A stretch of DNA of 50,090 nucleotides from DATBRC01 sp036560485 (lineage in GTDB: Bacteria > Pseudomonadota > Gammaproteobacteria > Burkholderiales > Burkholderiaceae_D), in NCBI GenBank assembly GCA_036560485.1, contig DATBRC010000001.1, forward strand, positions 1 through 50,090, in the 5' to 3' direction. The position numbers and the translations under genes were made by a program. The notes under the pieces were generated by a model. It was not told where the DNA came from, ran no database searches, and saw only the letters and a program-made list of their open reading frames with translations. Below are positions 1 through 8,471 of the stretch, in pieces (position 1 is the first letter of the stretch; the number at the start of each line of letters is the position of its first letter).

Positions 1-1070
1 ACTGCCTTGATCTACCACGTGCCACCGAAAAGCCGTCTTGGTTGTCTGCTCTTTCGCTACCCGACCTTGCAACCTCTGCAGCTCTTGCGCAATGGTTGGA
101 TGTTTCAATTTCTGAATTGGATTGGTTCGCGGATAGATGGCGCAAGAATTCGTCGGCAACAGCACCGCTGGAACATTATCACTACCGCTGGCTGGAGAAG
201 AAGTCAGGGGGATTGCGTCTGATCGAAATCCCGAAACAGCGCCTGCGGGAAATTCAGGGCCGGATATTGCGTCAATTGCTGGATCGAGTACTACCGCACC
301 AGGCGGCACATGGATTCTTGCGCGCGCATTCCTGCGTGACTCATGCCGCACTACATACAGGCAAGCGCGTAGTGATACGCATGGATCTGAAGAATTTCTT
401 TGCGAATATTTCGGCGGCAAGGATCCATGCGTTATTTGCCAAACTGGGCTATTCGCATAGCGTGGCTGGCGCGTTGTCCCGCCTGTGCACCCATCGCACG
501 CCAGGTAGTGTATTTCATGTTCCTGGAATGATGCATCCCTACTCTTGGCAAGAGCGCACCGCTTTCCTTTCACGCCACTTACCACAAGGCTCGCCATGCT
601 CACCCGCACTGGCCAACCTGTGTGCATACCGTCTTGATGTGCGTCTGGACGCGTTGGCAAAATCACTGAACGCTACGTATAGCCGATACGCCGACGACTT
701 GGTGTTTTCCGGGGATAACGATTTGGAACGATCCTTTGATCGCTTTCACGCTCAGGTAGGTGCGATCGCACTGGAAGAAGGCTTTTCGCTGAACACAAGA
801 AAAACACGAATGATGCGCAACAGCACACGGCAACAAGTGACCGGTATCGTGATCAATCGCCATCCGAACATCGCGCGTGACGAGTTCGATAATTTGAAGG
901 CCACGCTGACTAACTGCATTCGACATGGACCAGAGTCACAAAATCGGGAGGGTCGAGAGAATTATCGGGAATTCCTGGCGGGCACCATCGCCTATGTACA
1001 GATGGTGAACGCTCGGCGTGGGATGCGCTTACACCAGTTGTTTGAAAAAATCGACTGGCCTGTCGTTTAA
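1..1070 (+). CDS. Retron-like reverse transcriptase (5' end outside the window)
   Basis: RNA-directed DNA polymerase of the bacterial retron-like type. Counting from the TTG at 42, the catalytic YADD motif is at about residues 216-219, the first-aspartate motif RMDLKNFF at 113-120, the LPQGSPCSPALAN motif at 180-192 and a VTG motif, typical of retron RTs, at 266-268. The frame stays open upstream of 42 to the window edge and no convincing ribosome site precedes the TTG, so the true start probably lies outside. I recall relatives with a longer N-terminal region. A retron msr-msd RNA gene would be expected upstream of the RT and so cannot be seen here. The gene is followed by a broken small ORF rather than a recognisable effector. 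Role as an anti-phage retron is possible but not shown. Confidence 0.85.
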   Translation, partial: CLDLPRATEKPSWLSALSLPDLATSAALAQWLDVSISELDWFADRWRKNSSATAPLEHYHYRWLEKKSGGLRLIEIPKQRLREIQGRILRQLLDRVLPHQAAHGFLRAHSCVTHAALHTGKRVVIRMDLKNFFANISAARIHALFAKLGYSHSVAGALSRLCTHRTPGSVFHVPGMMHPYSWQERTAFLSRHLPQGSPCSPALANLCAYRLDVRLDALAKSLNATYSRYADDLVFSGDNDLERSFDRFHAQVGAIALEEGFSLNTRKTRMMRNSTRQQVTGIVINRHPNIARDEFDNLKATLTNCIRHGPESQNREGRENYREFLAGTIAYVQMVNARRGMRLHQLFEKIDWPVV

Positions 1071-1114
1071 ATGAAGCGACTTGCTTACGCTGGCATTGTC
1101 TTTTTGCAGAGTGA

Positions 1115-1230
1115 GGGTTAAATGGCTACCACATCGATAATTTTCTTGGAGCCGGCAAAGCTGCGGCAACTACATGGCTTCGCGGCGACGTCAATGGCAC
1201 ACAACGAAAAGTCAAATACTTGGGAAGTTA
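1115..1230 (+). other. Coding-like fragment without a start codon
   Basis: The frame from 1115 to the TAA at 1229-1231 reads NGYHIDNFLGAGKAAATTWL and onward, with plausible protein-like composition, but it has no ATG, GTG or ribosome site. The TAA overlaps the ATG at 1231 of the next ORF. It may be the tail of a decayed gene. I do not recognise it. Confidence 0.2.
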
Positions 1231-1728
1231 ATGATGAACTTTGCATTTAAATCGCTGGCCCTTGCGACATTGATTTGCAGCCATGCGCACGCTACCAATA
1301 TAAAACAGGTTTATTTAGATGATAAACAAAACGTCCATGTTGTTACCTCGACAGGGAAAGACGTACGAATAACCAAAACCGGCAACCGAACAAGGACACA
1401 ACTGTCATCTGATGGAGAAACAGCTGCATGGTTGGTGAACCACACATGGAAAACTGATGACCAAAGCGAGACAGGTGCTGACGAGTTAGTAATTTATCGT
1501 CATGGCAAGACGCGATCTATCAAGTGCGAACCATTCATTCGTGATTATTGATTTTGGATGAACGGGAATCGGATTGCCATCGATTGTGGAGGTCTCCATT
1601 TTGCTGGGCGCGAAATTTTGTACGACGTCAAAACTTTAAAGGAGCTTGACAGCTTTGATCAGATGACTGTGCCAACCAATAAACGTCCTACATGGTCATT
1701 ATCAAGCGACAATTTCGATCCGAAATAG
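1231..1728 (+). pseudogene. Small secreted protein interrupted by an in-frame TGA
   Basis: Starts at ATG 1231 with a signal peptide (MMNFAFKSLALATLICSHAHA) and runs to a TGA at 1549-1551. The same frame stays open for 58 more codons to a TAG at 1726-1728, and its composition does not change: text before the stop ends in EPFIRDY and text after begins FWMNGNRIAIDCGGLHF. A single TGG-to-TGA change would explain this, giving an intact product of about 165 residues. A longer upstream start at 1174 is possible but would bury the signal peptide. No family recognised. The truncated 106-residue product may still be made. Confidence 0.55.
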
Positions 1729-2251
1729 ATGCTGTGTTTTCACACCTTTAGGTAAATCACAGCAGATTTTATTTTGGAAAATCAAGTGAAACGATTTGCG
1801 GCAATAATCAGAGACCATGCAGGGTTTTTTTGAAAATTAACTGCCAACTTGAACCCGCTATACGAATTCGAACTACTGATAAATATTGTCTTGGTTCTAT
1901 TGATGATATCAACACTCCGTAATCCAATTAATCCATCGCCCTGTTTTATCCAACTGCACAATCGATTTGCGCGATGTACAAAATGAAATCTTCGGCTTGG
2001 TTACTTTTTGGAATGTACGGATATGGTATGCATATTTAAAATAGCCCACTCCGAAGAGTGGGCAAAGCTCGATACATGCTTAAAGCATCGAGAGGAGACA
2101 TGACGTCTAAGGATTGACATGACGAGATTTAACCAGGCTTGATCCCTCTAATACACATCGATTCTGTTGTTCTCCCAACTATCGGAAACCCTGCTTGCTT
2201 AACAGGGCTTCCAAGTCTTTACAATAGGAGTACCAGACACTTCATTGAAAT
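1729..2251. other. Intergenic region, no gene seen
   Basis: AT-rich stretch without a credible ORF. It holds a UUCG-loop hairpin at 2044-2063 (listed separately) and an imperfect 10-bp dyad at 2184-2193/2203-2212 with one G-U pair. Both lie downstream of the minus-strand porin and may form its transcript end. Confidence 0.6.
2044..2063 (-). terminator. Rho-independent terminator, UUCG tetraloop
   Basis: Perfect 8-bp stem GCCCACTC/GAGTGGGC. Read on the minus strand the loop is TTCG and the stem is followed by TATTTT. It lies about 190 bp beyond the stop of the minus-strand porin, which it probably serves. Confidence 0.6.
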
Positions 2252-3448
2252 TTAGAATTTAAACCGCATACCAGCTGCAACTTCATTCTGCGACATGAAA
2301 CCGTTTGCTTGCGCCGCATGATATGTTCCATCAGTATTCAATTTATCCATTGCCAGGTAGAGCTCTGTACGTTTATCGAAATGATAGAAGACAGAACCGT
2401 ACCAGGTTTTACGTTTGCCGGTTGCAGTTGCGATTGCGCTGGCGGTGTTGGCATACGCGTTGAGCACATAACCACTACCGTTAATGGCAGCATGTGTTGC
2501 ATTCATCGTTTGCCAACCGAGTTCATAATCAAACTTGCCTGCAGGCGTGAACTTCGCTGAAAGCGTATAGGCTTTGTCGCTACGATTGCCAATGGCCAAC
2601 GGCTGATCGGCCTTGTAACTAATATACCCGGCGTTCAAACGCACCAGGCCAATTTGGTAGTTACCTCCTACCGAATATGACTTATGGGTAAAGTCACTGA
2701 TGGTAGCGGTATTATAAAAACTGGAAACATTTACCACGCCGCCATTATAGGCAAGCCCAAAAGATTTTGTACTGCCATTGGTGAAATCGCCCGGCACTCC
2801 ACCTACTTGGTAACCTAGACCGGCAACGACCTTGCCAAATTCCTTCTTCCAGACAATGCCCTTGTCATATCGAGTACCGGTAGCACTACCCGAGTAAAAG
2901 ATTAATTGCTTGAAATTGTTGTTGTTGGTGTAACCGCCCTCTTCCAGCGTTACGCCGGCTGTGCCATAAGGGTCACCATAAATTTTAGAGAACTCACGTG
3001 CAAGCGTGTTTTGACGACCGAAAGTCAGCTTGCCCATGCTCTTGCTTTCAACGCCCAGCCATGCGTCGCGATTAAACAAGACGCCCGGAGTATCCATATC
3101 ACCGGTTGGCAATTCATATTCGCTTTCAAGCTTGAAGATTACGCTGAGTCCTCCCGTATCCTTCAATGCATGTTCACCTTCGATACCCCAACGATTGCCA
3201 CTGAACCATGCAACTGGCATGTCGCTCAGCCTATTACCTTTTGTGTCGGCATTGGTCTTACTGCTAAGTGACAAATCAATCAAGCCATACAGCTTGACCT
3301 TATCGCCATCTCTTTGATAAATCAATCCATCACCAGGAGGTTGAGTCACTGCTCCTGAATCGCCGGCATTATCCTTCGGCAGGGTTTGGGCCTGCACTCC
3401 TGTTGCAAGCGCACTCATTGCTACAACAAGCAATAATTTTCTTTTCAT
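2252..3448 (-). CDS. Gram-negative porin (outer-membrane general porin, OmpC/Omp32 type)
   Basis: Outer-membrane 16-stranded beta-barrel porin of the betaproteobacterial type, 398 residues. Signal peptide MKRKLLLVVAMSALATGVQA with cleavage before Q. The body shows the family's KLYGLIDLSLSS opening, WGIEGEHALKDTGGLSVIFKLE, KLTFGRQNT and the terminal phenylalanine (AAGMRFKF) needed for barrel assembly. The start at 3448 is preferred over an upstream one at 3472 because AAGGAA sits just before it and the signal peptide starts there. It is divergent from a second porin at 3851; the shared upstream region carries a direct-repeat box also found at carboxylate-metabolism genes in this window. Substrate preference (perhaps anionic organic acids) is an inference. 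Confidence 0.93.
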   Translation of the reverse strand: MKRKLLLVVAMSALATGVQAQTLPKDNAGDSGAVTQPPGDGLIYQRDGDKVKLYGLIDLSLSSKTNADTKGNRLSDMPVAWFSGNRWGIEGEHALKDTGGLSVIFKLESEYELPTGDMDTPGVLFNRDAWLGVESKSMGKLTFGRQNTLAREFSKIYGDPYGTAGVTLEEGGYTNNNNFKQLIFYSGSATGTRYDKGIVWKKEFGKVVAGLGYQVGGVPGDFTNGSTKSFGLAYNGGVVNVSSFYNTATISDFTHKSYSVGGNYQIGLVRLNAGYISYKADQPLAIGNRSDKAYTLSAKFTPAGKFDYELGWQTMNATHAAINGSGYVLNAYANTASAIATATGKRKTWYGSVFYHFDKRTELYLAMDKLNTDGTYHAAQANGFMSQNEVAAGMRFKF

Positions 3449-3850
3449 CTGATTTCCTTCAAGTTGGCACAACGTTTATCAAGTTGTATGCCCCCAACTC
3501 TTTCTTGCCCAAGCTGAATTGGCCTACCGAGTGGACTTTAGTTTTGGAAACCCTTCTATTTGCTTACAGTTGAAGTTTTGTGGAAGAAAAGAAACGACGG
3601 ATTTATTGTTGGTAGTTTTATTCTTCAATAAAGATGTCTGTGCTCTCCTATAGGGAAGTGGCCATAAGCGATCTCCAATAATGTTGTTGTGGAAATAGGA
3701 CATGCATACTTTTGTGAAAGCGAATTGAAAGTTTCATGCTTGTAAAGTGCCAACAGCTGCAAAGCTCATCGGTAGCAGTAGCGAAACAATACGCCACTCA
3801 AAGGTGGCGTACTGAAAAGCAATTTAATTTTTGGGAGAGATATTTTGATT
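3449..3850. other. Divergent promoter region between the two porin genes
   Basis: No ORF beyond short shadows. Contains the CTTTCA-type direct repeat at 3715-3731. Promoters for both porins must lie here but I cannot assign -10/-35 boxes with confidence. Confidence 0.5.
3715..3731 (-). promoter_or_regulatory. Direct-repeat box (CTTTCA-N5-CTTTCA), porin copy
   Basis: Plus strand reads TGAAAGCGAATTGAAAG, that is two TGAAAG half-sites with an 11-bp period. It lies about 120 bp upstream of the plus-strand porin start and about 270 bp upstream of the minus-strand porin. Identical half-sites occur at 6896, 13217 and 14464. Proposed binding site of the TctD-like regulator encoded at 26904-27581. 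Confidence 0.55.
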
Positions 3851-4996
3851 ATGAAAAAATCGTTACTAGCACTCGCTGTTCTGAGTGCATTTGCATCTGC
3901 TGCTCAAGCGCAGGTTACCCTAGGCGGCACAATTGCAATCAACATTAAAGATTACAAAATAGGGAACACCACACGCACTGTAGAAAATGAACTTCGTATT
4001 GATGACGATTACACTTCACGTTTCTGGTTATCGGGAACAGAAGATCTGGGGGGCGGTAATGCCGCTCTTTTCTATATTGAAAATCGTTTTAATACGGATG
4101 TGGGTTCCACTGGTACCGGTAACGGATTGTCAAATGGTGAAACCTTTGTTGGTCTGAAAGGTGCTTGGGGTCAAATGACAGCGGGCCGACACTCATTAAT
4201 GTCAAGCCAAGGTTTAGCCACCGAATATCTAACCGGCGGCGGCGGTGCATCGACTCTGCCTGCCAGCTTCTGGGGTACGTATTCGATTCTGAATTCATCT
4301 AATGGTACTGCCTTGGATACGACCCGCCGCAACAACTCCATCGTTTACCGTTTGCCTTCTAATTTAGGCGGCTTTAACGGCACTCTGGCTTACTCGACAA
4401 ACAGTTCTGGCACTGAGGGCACAATTAACGGCACTAGTTATTACTCTAACGGCGGCGAATATTACATGCAAGCCGGTTATTCCAATGGCCCTGTATATAC
4501 AAGTCTGGCTTATAGAAACTTTCAATTAGAAGGTCGAGGCGCAAATCCAACAACAGGCGCACCTGCAGCAGGTAACGATGCAAAGCAAGTTCGTTTGACG
4601 GGATACTATAAGTTCTCATTCGGATTGAAAGCCGGACTGACCATCGATCGTTCTTACTTGATACCAGTTGTCTCGAACGTCACTGGCTCTGCAATCAAGC
4701 GTTCCGCTTGGGAACTCCCTGTAAGTTATGCGTTCGGCAGCAATACGCTCTTCGCTAACTTTACCAAAGCCGGCGATCTTTCCACTGCCGCTCATACAGG
4801 CGCGAAAATGTTTGTATTTGGCTATGACTATTCATTGTCCAAGCGTACTGACGTCGGTGTGTATTACTTCAAGCTAAAGAACGACACAGCTGGCACATAT
4901 CAACCGTTTAATTCCGGTACAACTGGAACAGGTTCTCCATTGTTGGCGGGCGAATCGGCCTCAACGCTGGCATTTGGTATCAAGCACACGTTTTAA
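3851..4996 (+). CDS. Gram-negative porin (second, divergent copy)
   Basis: Outer-membrane porin of 381 residues. Signal peptide MKKSLLALAVLSAFASAAQA, then QVTLGGTIAIN as first strand, a GTEDLGGGNAALFYIENRF segment and the terminal F of AFGIKHTF. The ATG at 3851 is chosen; GGGAGAGA about 11 bases upstream is a fair ribosome site, and the frame's earlier TTG at 3845 adds nothing. It is only distantly similar to the minus-strand porin at 2252, so they are not a recent duplication. A strong terminator follows at 5052-5085. The upstream direct repeat suggests control together with the carboxylate genes further right. Confidence 0.93.
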   Translation: MKKSLLALAVLSAFASAAQAQVTLGGTIAINIKDYKIGNTTRTVENELRIDDDYTSRFWLSGTEDLGGGNAALFYIENRFNTDVGSTGTGNGLSNGETFVGLKGAWGQMTAGRHSLMSSQGLATEYLTGGGGASTLPASFWGTYSILNSSNGTALDTTRRNNSIVYRLPSNLGGFNGTLAYSTNSSGTEGTINGTSYYSNGGEYYMQAGYSNGPVYTSLAYRNFQLEGRGANPTTGAPAAGNDAKQVRLTGYYKFSFGLKAGLTIDRSYLIPVVSNVTGSAIKRSAWELPVSYAFGSNTLFANFTKAGDLSTAAHTGAKMFVFGYDYSLSKRTDVGVYYFKLKNDTAGTYQPFNSGTTGTGSPLLAGESASTLAFGIKHTF

Positions 4997-5051
4997 TCAG
5001 AAGTTAGCCTCCGAGGGTTGAGTAATGTTTAAATGTGTTTCTTGCTAGTGG

Positions 5052-5085
5052 CATCGTACAGATACCCGACGGTATCTGTACGATG
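5052..5085 (+). terminator. Strong hairpin terminator after the plus-strand porin
   Basis: Perfect 14-bp stem (5052-5065 with 5072-5085) and a 6-base loop, flanked by a further CTTGCT/AGCAAG pairing (5041-5046/5086-5091) and followed by a T-rich tract near 5096-5107. Confidence 0.7.
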
Positions 5086-5200
5086 AGCAAGAATGTTTTA
5101 ATTTTTATGGCTGTACAAATTATAGAGCCTTAAATTTTTCAGTACCTGAGCAACTTTATACTGTTGACGATCTAGAGTTGTGGTTGCTATATATATTTAT

Positions 5201-5543
5201 CTTCTAGTCGTTCGTAGCGATGCCATGACGATCAACAATGCACTCAATGCGGGGACTTCGAACTTTTTAAAAATCATTTAACGACAACAGACTAATGGGC
5301 CAGATAGAAGACATCCTTATGCCATCACGCCAAGTCGATAAATCAGCAGAGATGCAATCCAGATTAGCAGTACTATCAATGCGTGAAAGAGAAGTACTAA
5401 GTTTAATCCTGGAAGGCAATATGAACAAGGTAATCGGTGACATGCTTGGTATCAGCAGACGAACCGTCGAAGCACATCGCGCGAATATTTTTCTCAAAAC
5501 GAACGTTAGAAATGCCATCGAGTTAGCGCGTCTGTTGAAATGA
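5201..5543 (+). pseudogene. Decayed FixJ-like response regulator: receiver remnant plus intact LuxR-type HTH
   Basis: An intact ORF at 5295-5543 (82 residues) carries a LuxR/FixJ HTH: LSMREREVLSLILEG, then NKVIGDMLGISRRTVEAHRA, then LARLL. Just upstream, in another frame (5201-5278), the DNA encodes SDAMTINNALNAGTSNFLK, resembling the receiver-domain stretch of FixJ (usually A-x-x-A-x-x-AGA-x-x-FL-x-KP) and ending in a stop at 5279. A frameshift and point mutations have therefore probably destroyed a full-length regulator, leaving an HTH-only ORF with a poor ribosome site before its ATG. The HTH piece might still be translated as a solo DNA-binding protein. Confidence is high for the HTH, moderate for the remnant. 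Confidence 0.6.
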
Positions 5544-5605
5544 TGTGCGCTTGAGTGACCTCATCAAAAATTAAAACAATTCACCGCCTGTTTAATTTAA
5601 TATCT

Positions 5606-6091
5606 TTAAATATCGTTTGTCACCAGTTCTTTCTCTTGCTCCTTCCTGAGCTCTATTAATCGCGCAACATATTTTTCTAGTCGCTTCTCTTCATCTGATT
5701 GAGAAACCCAAGTTGGAATGACTACAGGGTCTCCGCCATCGTCAATTGCAACAAATACGACAATGCATCTCGTCGTTTTCTTGCAAACACCCGATTTCGG
5801 GTCTGTCGCGGAAACATCAATTGCAATATGCATGCTTGAATTTCCCGTATGCGCAAGCGTCGCTTTTACCTCGACAATTTGCCCTATAAAAATCGGCTTA
5901 TAAAAACGAATTCCGCCAATATAGACCGTGACACAATAACAGCCACTCCAGGCAACTGCGCATGCATATCCGGCTTGATCAATCCACTTCATGACTGCCC
6001 CTCCGTGAACTTTTCCGCCAAAATTCACATCGGTCGGCTCTGCCAAAAACCGAAGCGTCAATTCTCGATTTTTTCCTTGTGTTGTATTCAT
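5606..6091 (-). CDS. Hotdog-fold acyl-CoA thioesterase (acyl-CoA hydrolase family)
   Basis: Hydrolyses acyl-CoA to free acid and CoA in the cytoplasm. 161 residues, normal for a single-hotdog acyl-CoA hydrolase (YciA/ACOT type). The family signature NFGGKVHGGAVMKWIDQAGY is near residues 23-42, followed by the YIGGIRFYKPIFIGQIVEVK strand pair. AAGGT precedes the ATG. The C-terminal third is charged (EEKRLEKYVARLIELRKEQE), likely a helix. It stands alone between the regulator remnant and the MITE-like element. Substrate is unknown. A link to the CoA-ester chemistry of the neighbouring ACL-like operon is possible but unproven. Confidence 0.88.
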   Translation of the reverse strand: MNTTQGKNRELTLRFLAEPTDVNFGGKVHGGAVMKWIDQAGYACAVAWSGCYCVTVYIGGIRFYKPIFIGQIVEVKATLAHTGNSSMHIAIDVSATDPKSGVCKKTTRCIVVFVAIDDGGDPVVIPTWVSQSDEEKRLEKYVARLIELRKEQEKELVTNDI

Positions 6092-6132
6092 GTTGACCTT
6101 ATTGTGGGCTATGGTTGCAATAAAAATGACTA

Positions 6133-6322
6133 AGAGCGTCTAACACAATGCCTCTGGCGTTGTTGCAACTCCTTGCCGTACAGGCGTACTGTCTGCGGTT
6201 TAGCAGGGGTTTCTGGCAGCACGCTGCCAGCCTGCGATACGGTTTGTCCTTGCAAGGACAAACTCATGTCCTATAGGACCACAGGCGGCGCGCCTAGCCA
6301 GTGGCATTGTGTTAGACGCTCT
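6133..6322. mobile_element. MITE-like palindromic element with 20-bp terminal inverted repeats
   Basis: The ends 6133-6152 and 6303-6322 are perfect 20-bp inverted repeats, each beginning AGAGCGTCTAACACAATGCC when read inward. The 190-bp interior is non-coding and unusually rich in nested palindromes: CTGGCAGC/GCTGCCAG at 6213-6230, a perfect 20-bp palindrome at 6243-6262 (TTTGTCCTTG and its complement) and GTCCTATAGGAC at 6269-6280. CTAAG occurs at both outer borders (6130-6134 and 6321-6325), which could be a target duplication overlapping the repeat ends. It has no transposase, so it would depend on one elsewhere; alternatively it is a structured RNA-forming repeat. Confidence 0.65.
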
Positions 6323-6390
6323 AAGCTATTGGCTGGAGTCAAATAATAGAGAAAAGTGAATCGCTTCGTGATTAAATTGAGTCTGCATCT

Positions 6391-6813
6391 TCAATAAGAA
6401 CTTTTTCCTCGCTTCAAATTTTCTATCAGAATATTCAGAGCATCAGATGTCAATATCGCTTGTTGTTCTGCCGCTTTTGAAAAGCTCTCTTTAGTTTGGT
6501 GTGCTGAATTCATCAATCGAGAAATGCGAGCCATTAGATCCTCAAGACTTTCATCGTGCCCGCTTGATGATGCGTTGGCGGCGGAAAGATTCAGCGCAGA
6601 AATCACTTCATCGATCCTTTGGTGAATTAAAAATTCTGCACACGCCAAATACCGGATTGTATTGGTATTGAGCCTAGCCAATTCTGCACAGATGGCAGCA
6701 ACACTGTCACTGGAAAGGCAAGTACTCGACTGAGCAGGCAGCTCCATTTTTTGACTGCTTTCATTCCCATATTGGGTTTCGCTTATCAGAGTACCTATTG
6801 TTCCTTTTTTCAT
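6391..6813 (-). CDS. Hypothetical protein, 140 residues
   Basis: Not recognised. Predicted soluble and helical, with a stretch from about residue 45 (AELARLNTNTIRYLACAEFL) to 135 likely forming a helical bundle, and Ser-rich segments at both sides. No signal peptide. The ribosome site before the ATG at 6813 is poor, and an internal ATG at residue 23 (MELPAQSS) is an alternative start. It is divergent from the ACL-like operon, and the direct-repeat box at 6896-6912 lies 83 bp upstream of its start, so it may share that control. Confidence 0.5.
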   Translation of the reverse strand: MKKGTIGTLISETQYGNESSQKMELPAQSSTCLSSDSVAAICAELARLNTNTIRYLACAEFLIHQRIDEVISALNLSAANASSSGHDESLEDLMARISRLMNSAHQTKESFSKAAEQQAILTSDALNILIENLKRGKSSY

Positions 6814-7136
6814 TAGCCGTTCTTTCGTTCACCATCGGGGCACAGAGAAGGCCTCAGCCATTACATTTTTCTCGTAACAGTATGCAATCAATCGGCTTTC
6901 ATTTTGCTTTCACAGATTTTTATGACTACGCAACGTAGTGGGCAAGCTTGTAATCTGAAGGCTGATGAAATGTCTCGCGAAATCCATGTTTGCATTTTGG
7001 CGGGAAATTATCTTTTGTCAGTCGCTCATCTAAATATTGAACATCCAATCAGCCGAAAGCAGATTGAAAGGACGCACATGGAATAATCATTTTCAATTTT
7101 CAACGCAATCTAAATAAAGAAAATACAGAGGACAAT
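6814..7136. other. Divergent promoter region upstream of the ACL-like operon
   Basis: Holds the direct-repeat box at 6896-6912. A short frame at 6922-7086 (54 codons from ATG) shows no recognisable protein and no good ribosome site. I regard the stretch as the leader and promoter of the operon that begins at 7137. Confidence 0.5.
6896..6912 (+). promoter_or_regulatory. Direct-repeat box, ACL-like operon copy
   Basis: CTTTCATTTTGCTTTCA: two perfect CTTTCA half-sites with an 11-bp period, 224 bp upstream of the ACL-like small-subunit start. The geometry matches OmpR/PhoB-family tandem half-sites. Confidence 0.6.
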
Positions 7137-8417
7137 ATGCAAGTCACAGGCATGCTTTATGGCGCAAAATTGCTTGAATTCGCTAATTTTGCAACTCCCG
7201 AAGTGCTTGGGCCGGACGCGAGTGAGGCTGAAATAAAATCGCTGATTGACCGCTATGGATCGATATTTGTAAAGCCGGTATTCAAAGGTGGAGTAGGAAA
7301 AAAAGGGAAAGCCGGTTTAATTGGACGAGCCTCCGATCTGAATACAGCGTTAAAGGAAAAGGAGAGACTTTACTTTGTCGAGCATCGCGTTGGGCATATT
7401 TTTGCCAAAGCGAATGGCGTCACATTTGAAGCTGCCGTCCCTTCCGAGCATGAGGTGTATTTTTCGATAGCGGATTCCACCAAATTTCGCGCACCCACCA
7501 TGACACTCACTCATCATGGTGGAATGGACATCGAGGAAATCGACCGCGATCTCATTGCGCAAGTGCCTTTCGATCCTCTGACAGGCCTGAAATCATTTGT
7601 CGTTGCGAACGCGCTCTCCACACTCAATGCACCACGCGAAATTATTTCACCTCTGGTGCAATGTCTTCCCAAACTATGGGAGTTGTTTCACAACTTCGGC
7701 ATGACGACCTTGGAGCTGAATCCGATACGGCTTCGTCCAGACAACAAAGGCCGCCTTAGCGCAGTAGCGTGCGATTTCAAATGCGCGTTCGACCGCGACG
7801 ATCCGCGCTGGCATCGACTGAATTTGCCGCAGCATTTATTCACCGCCGACTATTCCGATTTTGAGCAGGAAATCAATCAACTGCGCACACATCAAGGCCA
7901 GAGCGATGTCTACATCATTAACCAGAATGGCACCATTTTGGCGCCGACCTTTGGCGGCGGCGCAAATTCACTGGTTACAGAGTTATTGGGAGATTCGGCG
8001 ATTATTTCCTCTGACTTTGGTGGAAATCCACCGTATGAAAAAATGAAGGAAGTCATGCGCATCTGCTTCAAGCATTGGCTAAAACAAACAAATGTTCTTT
8101 TTATTATCGGCGGACAATCCAACAATACGGATATCTTCGAAACATTCCGCGCCATGGCAGATGCGATAAGGGAAAATTTCACCAAGAATGGACCGACTCC
8201 GCTATATGTCGTTGTCGGACGAGGCGGGCCGAACTTGATTCGTGGGATGGGTTCCCTGAGTGACACGCTCGAATCTCTGGGCATACCTTACCGTTTTTTT
8301 GGCCCCGACTCTGCCATGAGCGAAGTAGTCTCCTATGCGAATGTAGTCGATCGCTGGATGAAAGAAGGCGGCCGAAATGAAATCGCAGCCAGATTAAATC
8401 TGCCCCTTGCGTCGTAG
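7137..8417 (+). CDS. ATP-citrate-lyase-like small subunit (ATP-grasp plus citrate-binding-type domain)
   Basis: Matches the N-terminal half of ATP-citrate lyase, related to the succinyl-CoA synthetase beta subunit. It should use ATP and pass phosphate through the partner's histidine to make an acyl phosphate and then an acyl-CoA of a di/tricarboxylate. 426 residues. The ATP-grasp part has FVKPVFKGGVGKKGKAGLIG (about 45-64) and MTTLELNPIRLRPDN (near 190-210). The C-terminal citrate-binding-type part has GGGANSLVTELLGD, SDFGGNPPYEKMK, LFIIGGQSNNTDIFETFRAM and VVVGRGGPNLIRGMGSL, which align with the ACLY segments around IIGGSIANFTNV and RRGGPNYQEG. AGAGGAC precedes the ATG. It is co-directional with, and 54 bp from, the large subunit. 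Citrate is the likely but unproven substrate. Confidence 0.82.
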   Translation: MQVTGMLYGAKLLEFANFATPEVLGPDASEAEIKSLIDRYGSIFVKPVFKGGVGKKGKAGLIGRASDLNTALKEKERLYFVEHRVGHIFAKANGVTFEAAVPSEHEVYFSIADSTKFRAPTMTLTHHGGMDIEEIDRDLIAQVPFDPLTGLKSFVVANALSTLNAPREIISPLVQCLPKLWELFHNFGMTTLELNPIRLRPDNKGRLSAVACDFKCAFDRDDPRWHRLNLPQHLFTADYSDFEQEINQLRTHQGQSDVYIINQNGTILAPTFGGGANSLVTELLGDSAIISSDFGGNPPYEKMKEVMRICFKHWLKQTNVLFIIGGQSNNTDIFETFRAMADAIRENFTKNGPTPLYVVVGRGGPNLIRGMGSLSDTLESLGIPYRFFGPDSAMSEVVSYANVVDRWMKEGGRNEIAARLNLPLAS

Positions 8418-8471
8418 TCAGAAAACTGACCATGCGCTTCACTTATTGACCGATTAGCCAGGAGGATCAGC

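Noticed and set aside
6243..6280. Palindromes considered as a CRISPR or operator
   Set aside because: No regular repeat-spacer pattern; they lie inside the terminal-repeat element.
6904..7086. 60-codon frame upstream of the ACL-like operon
   Set aside because: No ribosome site, no recognisable protein features, and it overlaps the regulatory box; treated as leader DNA.
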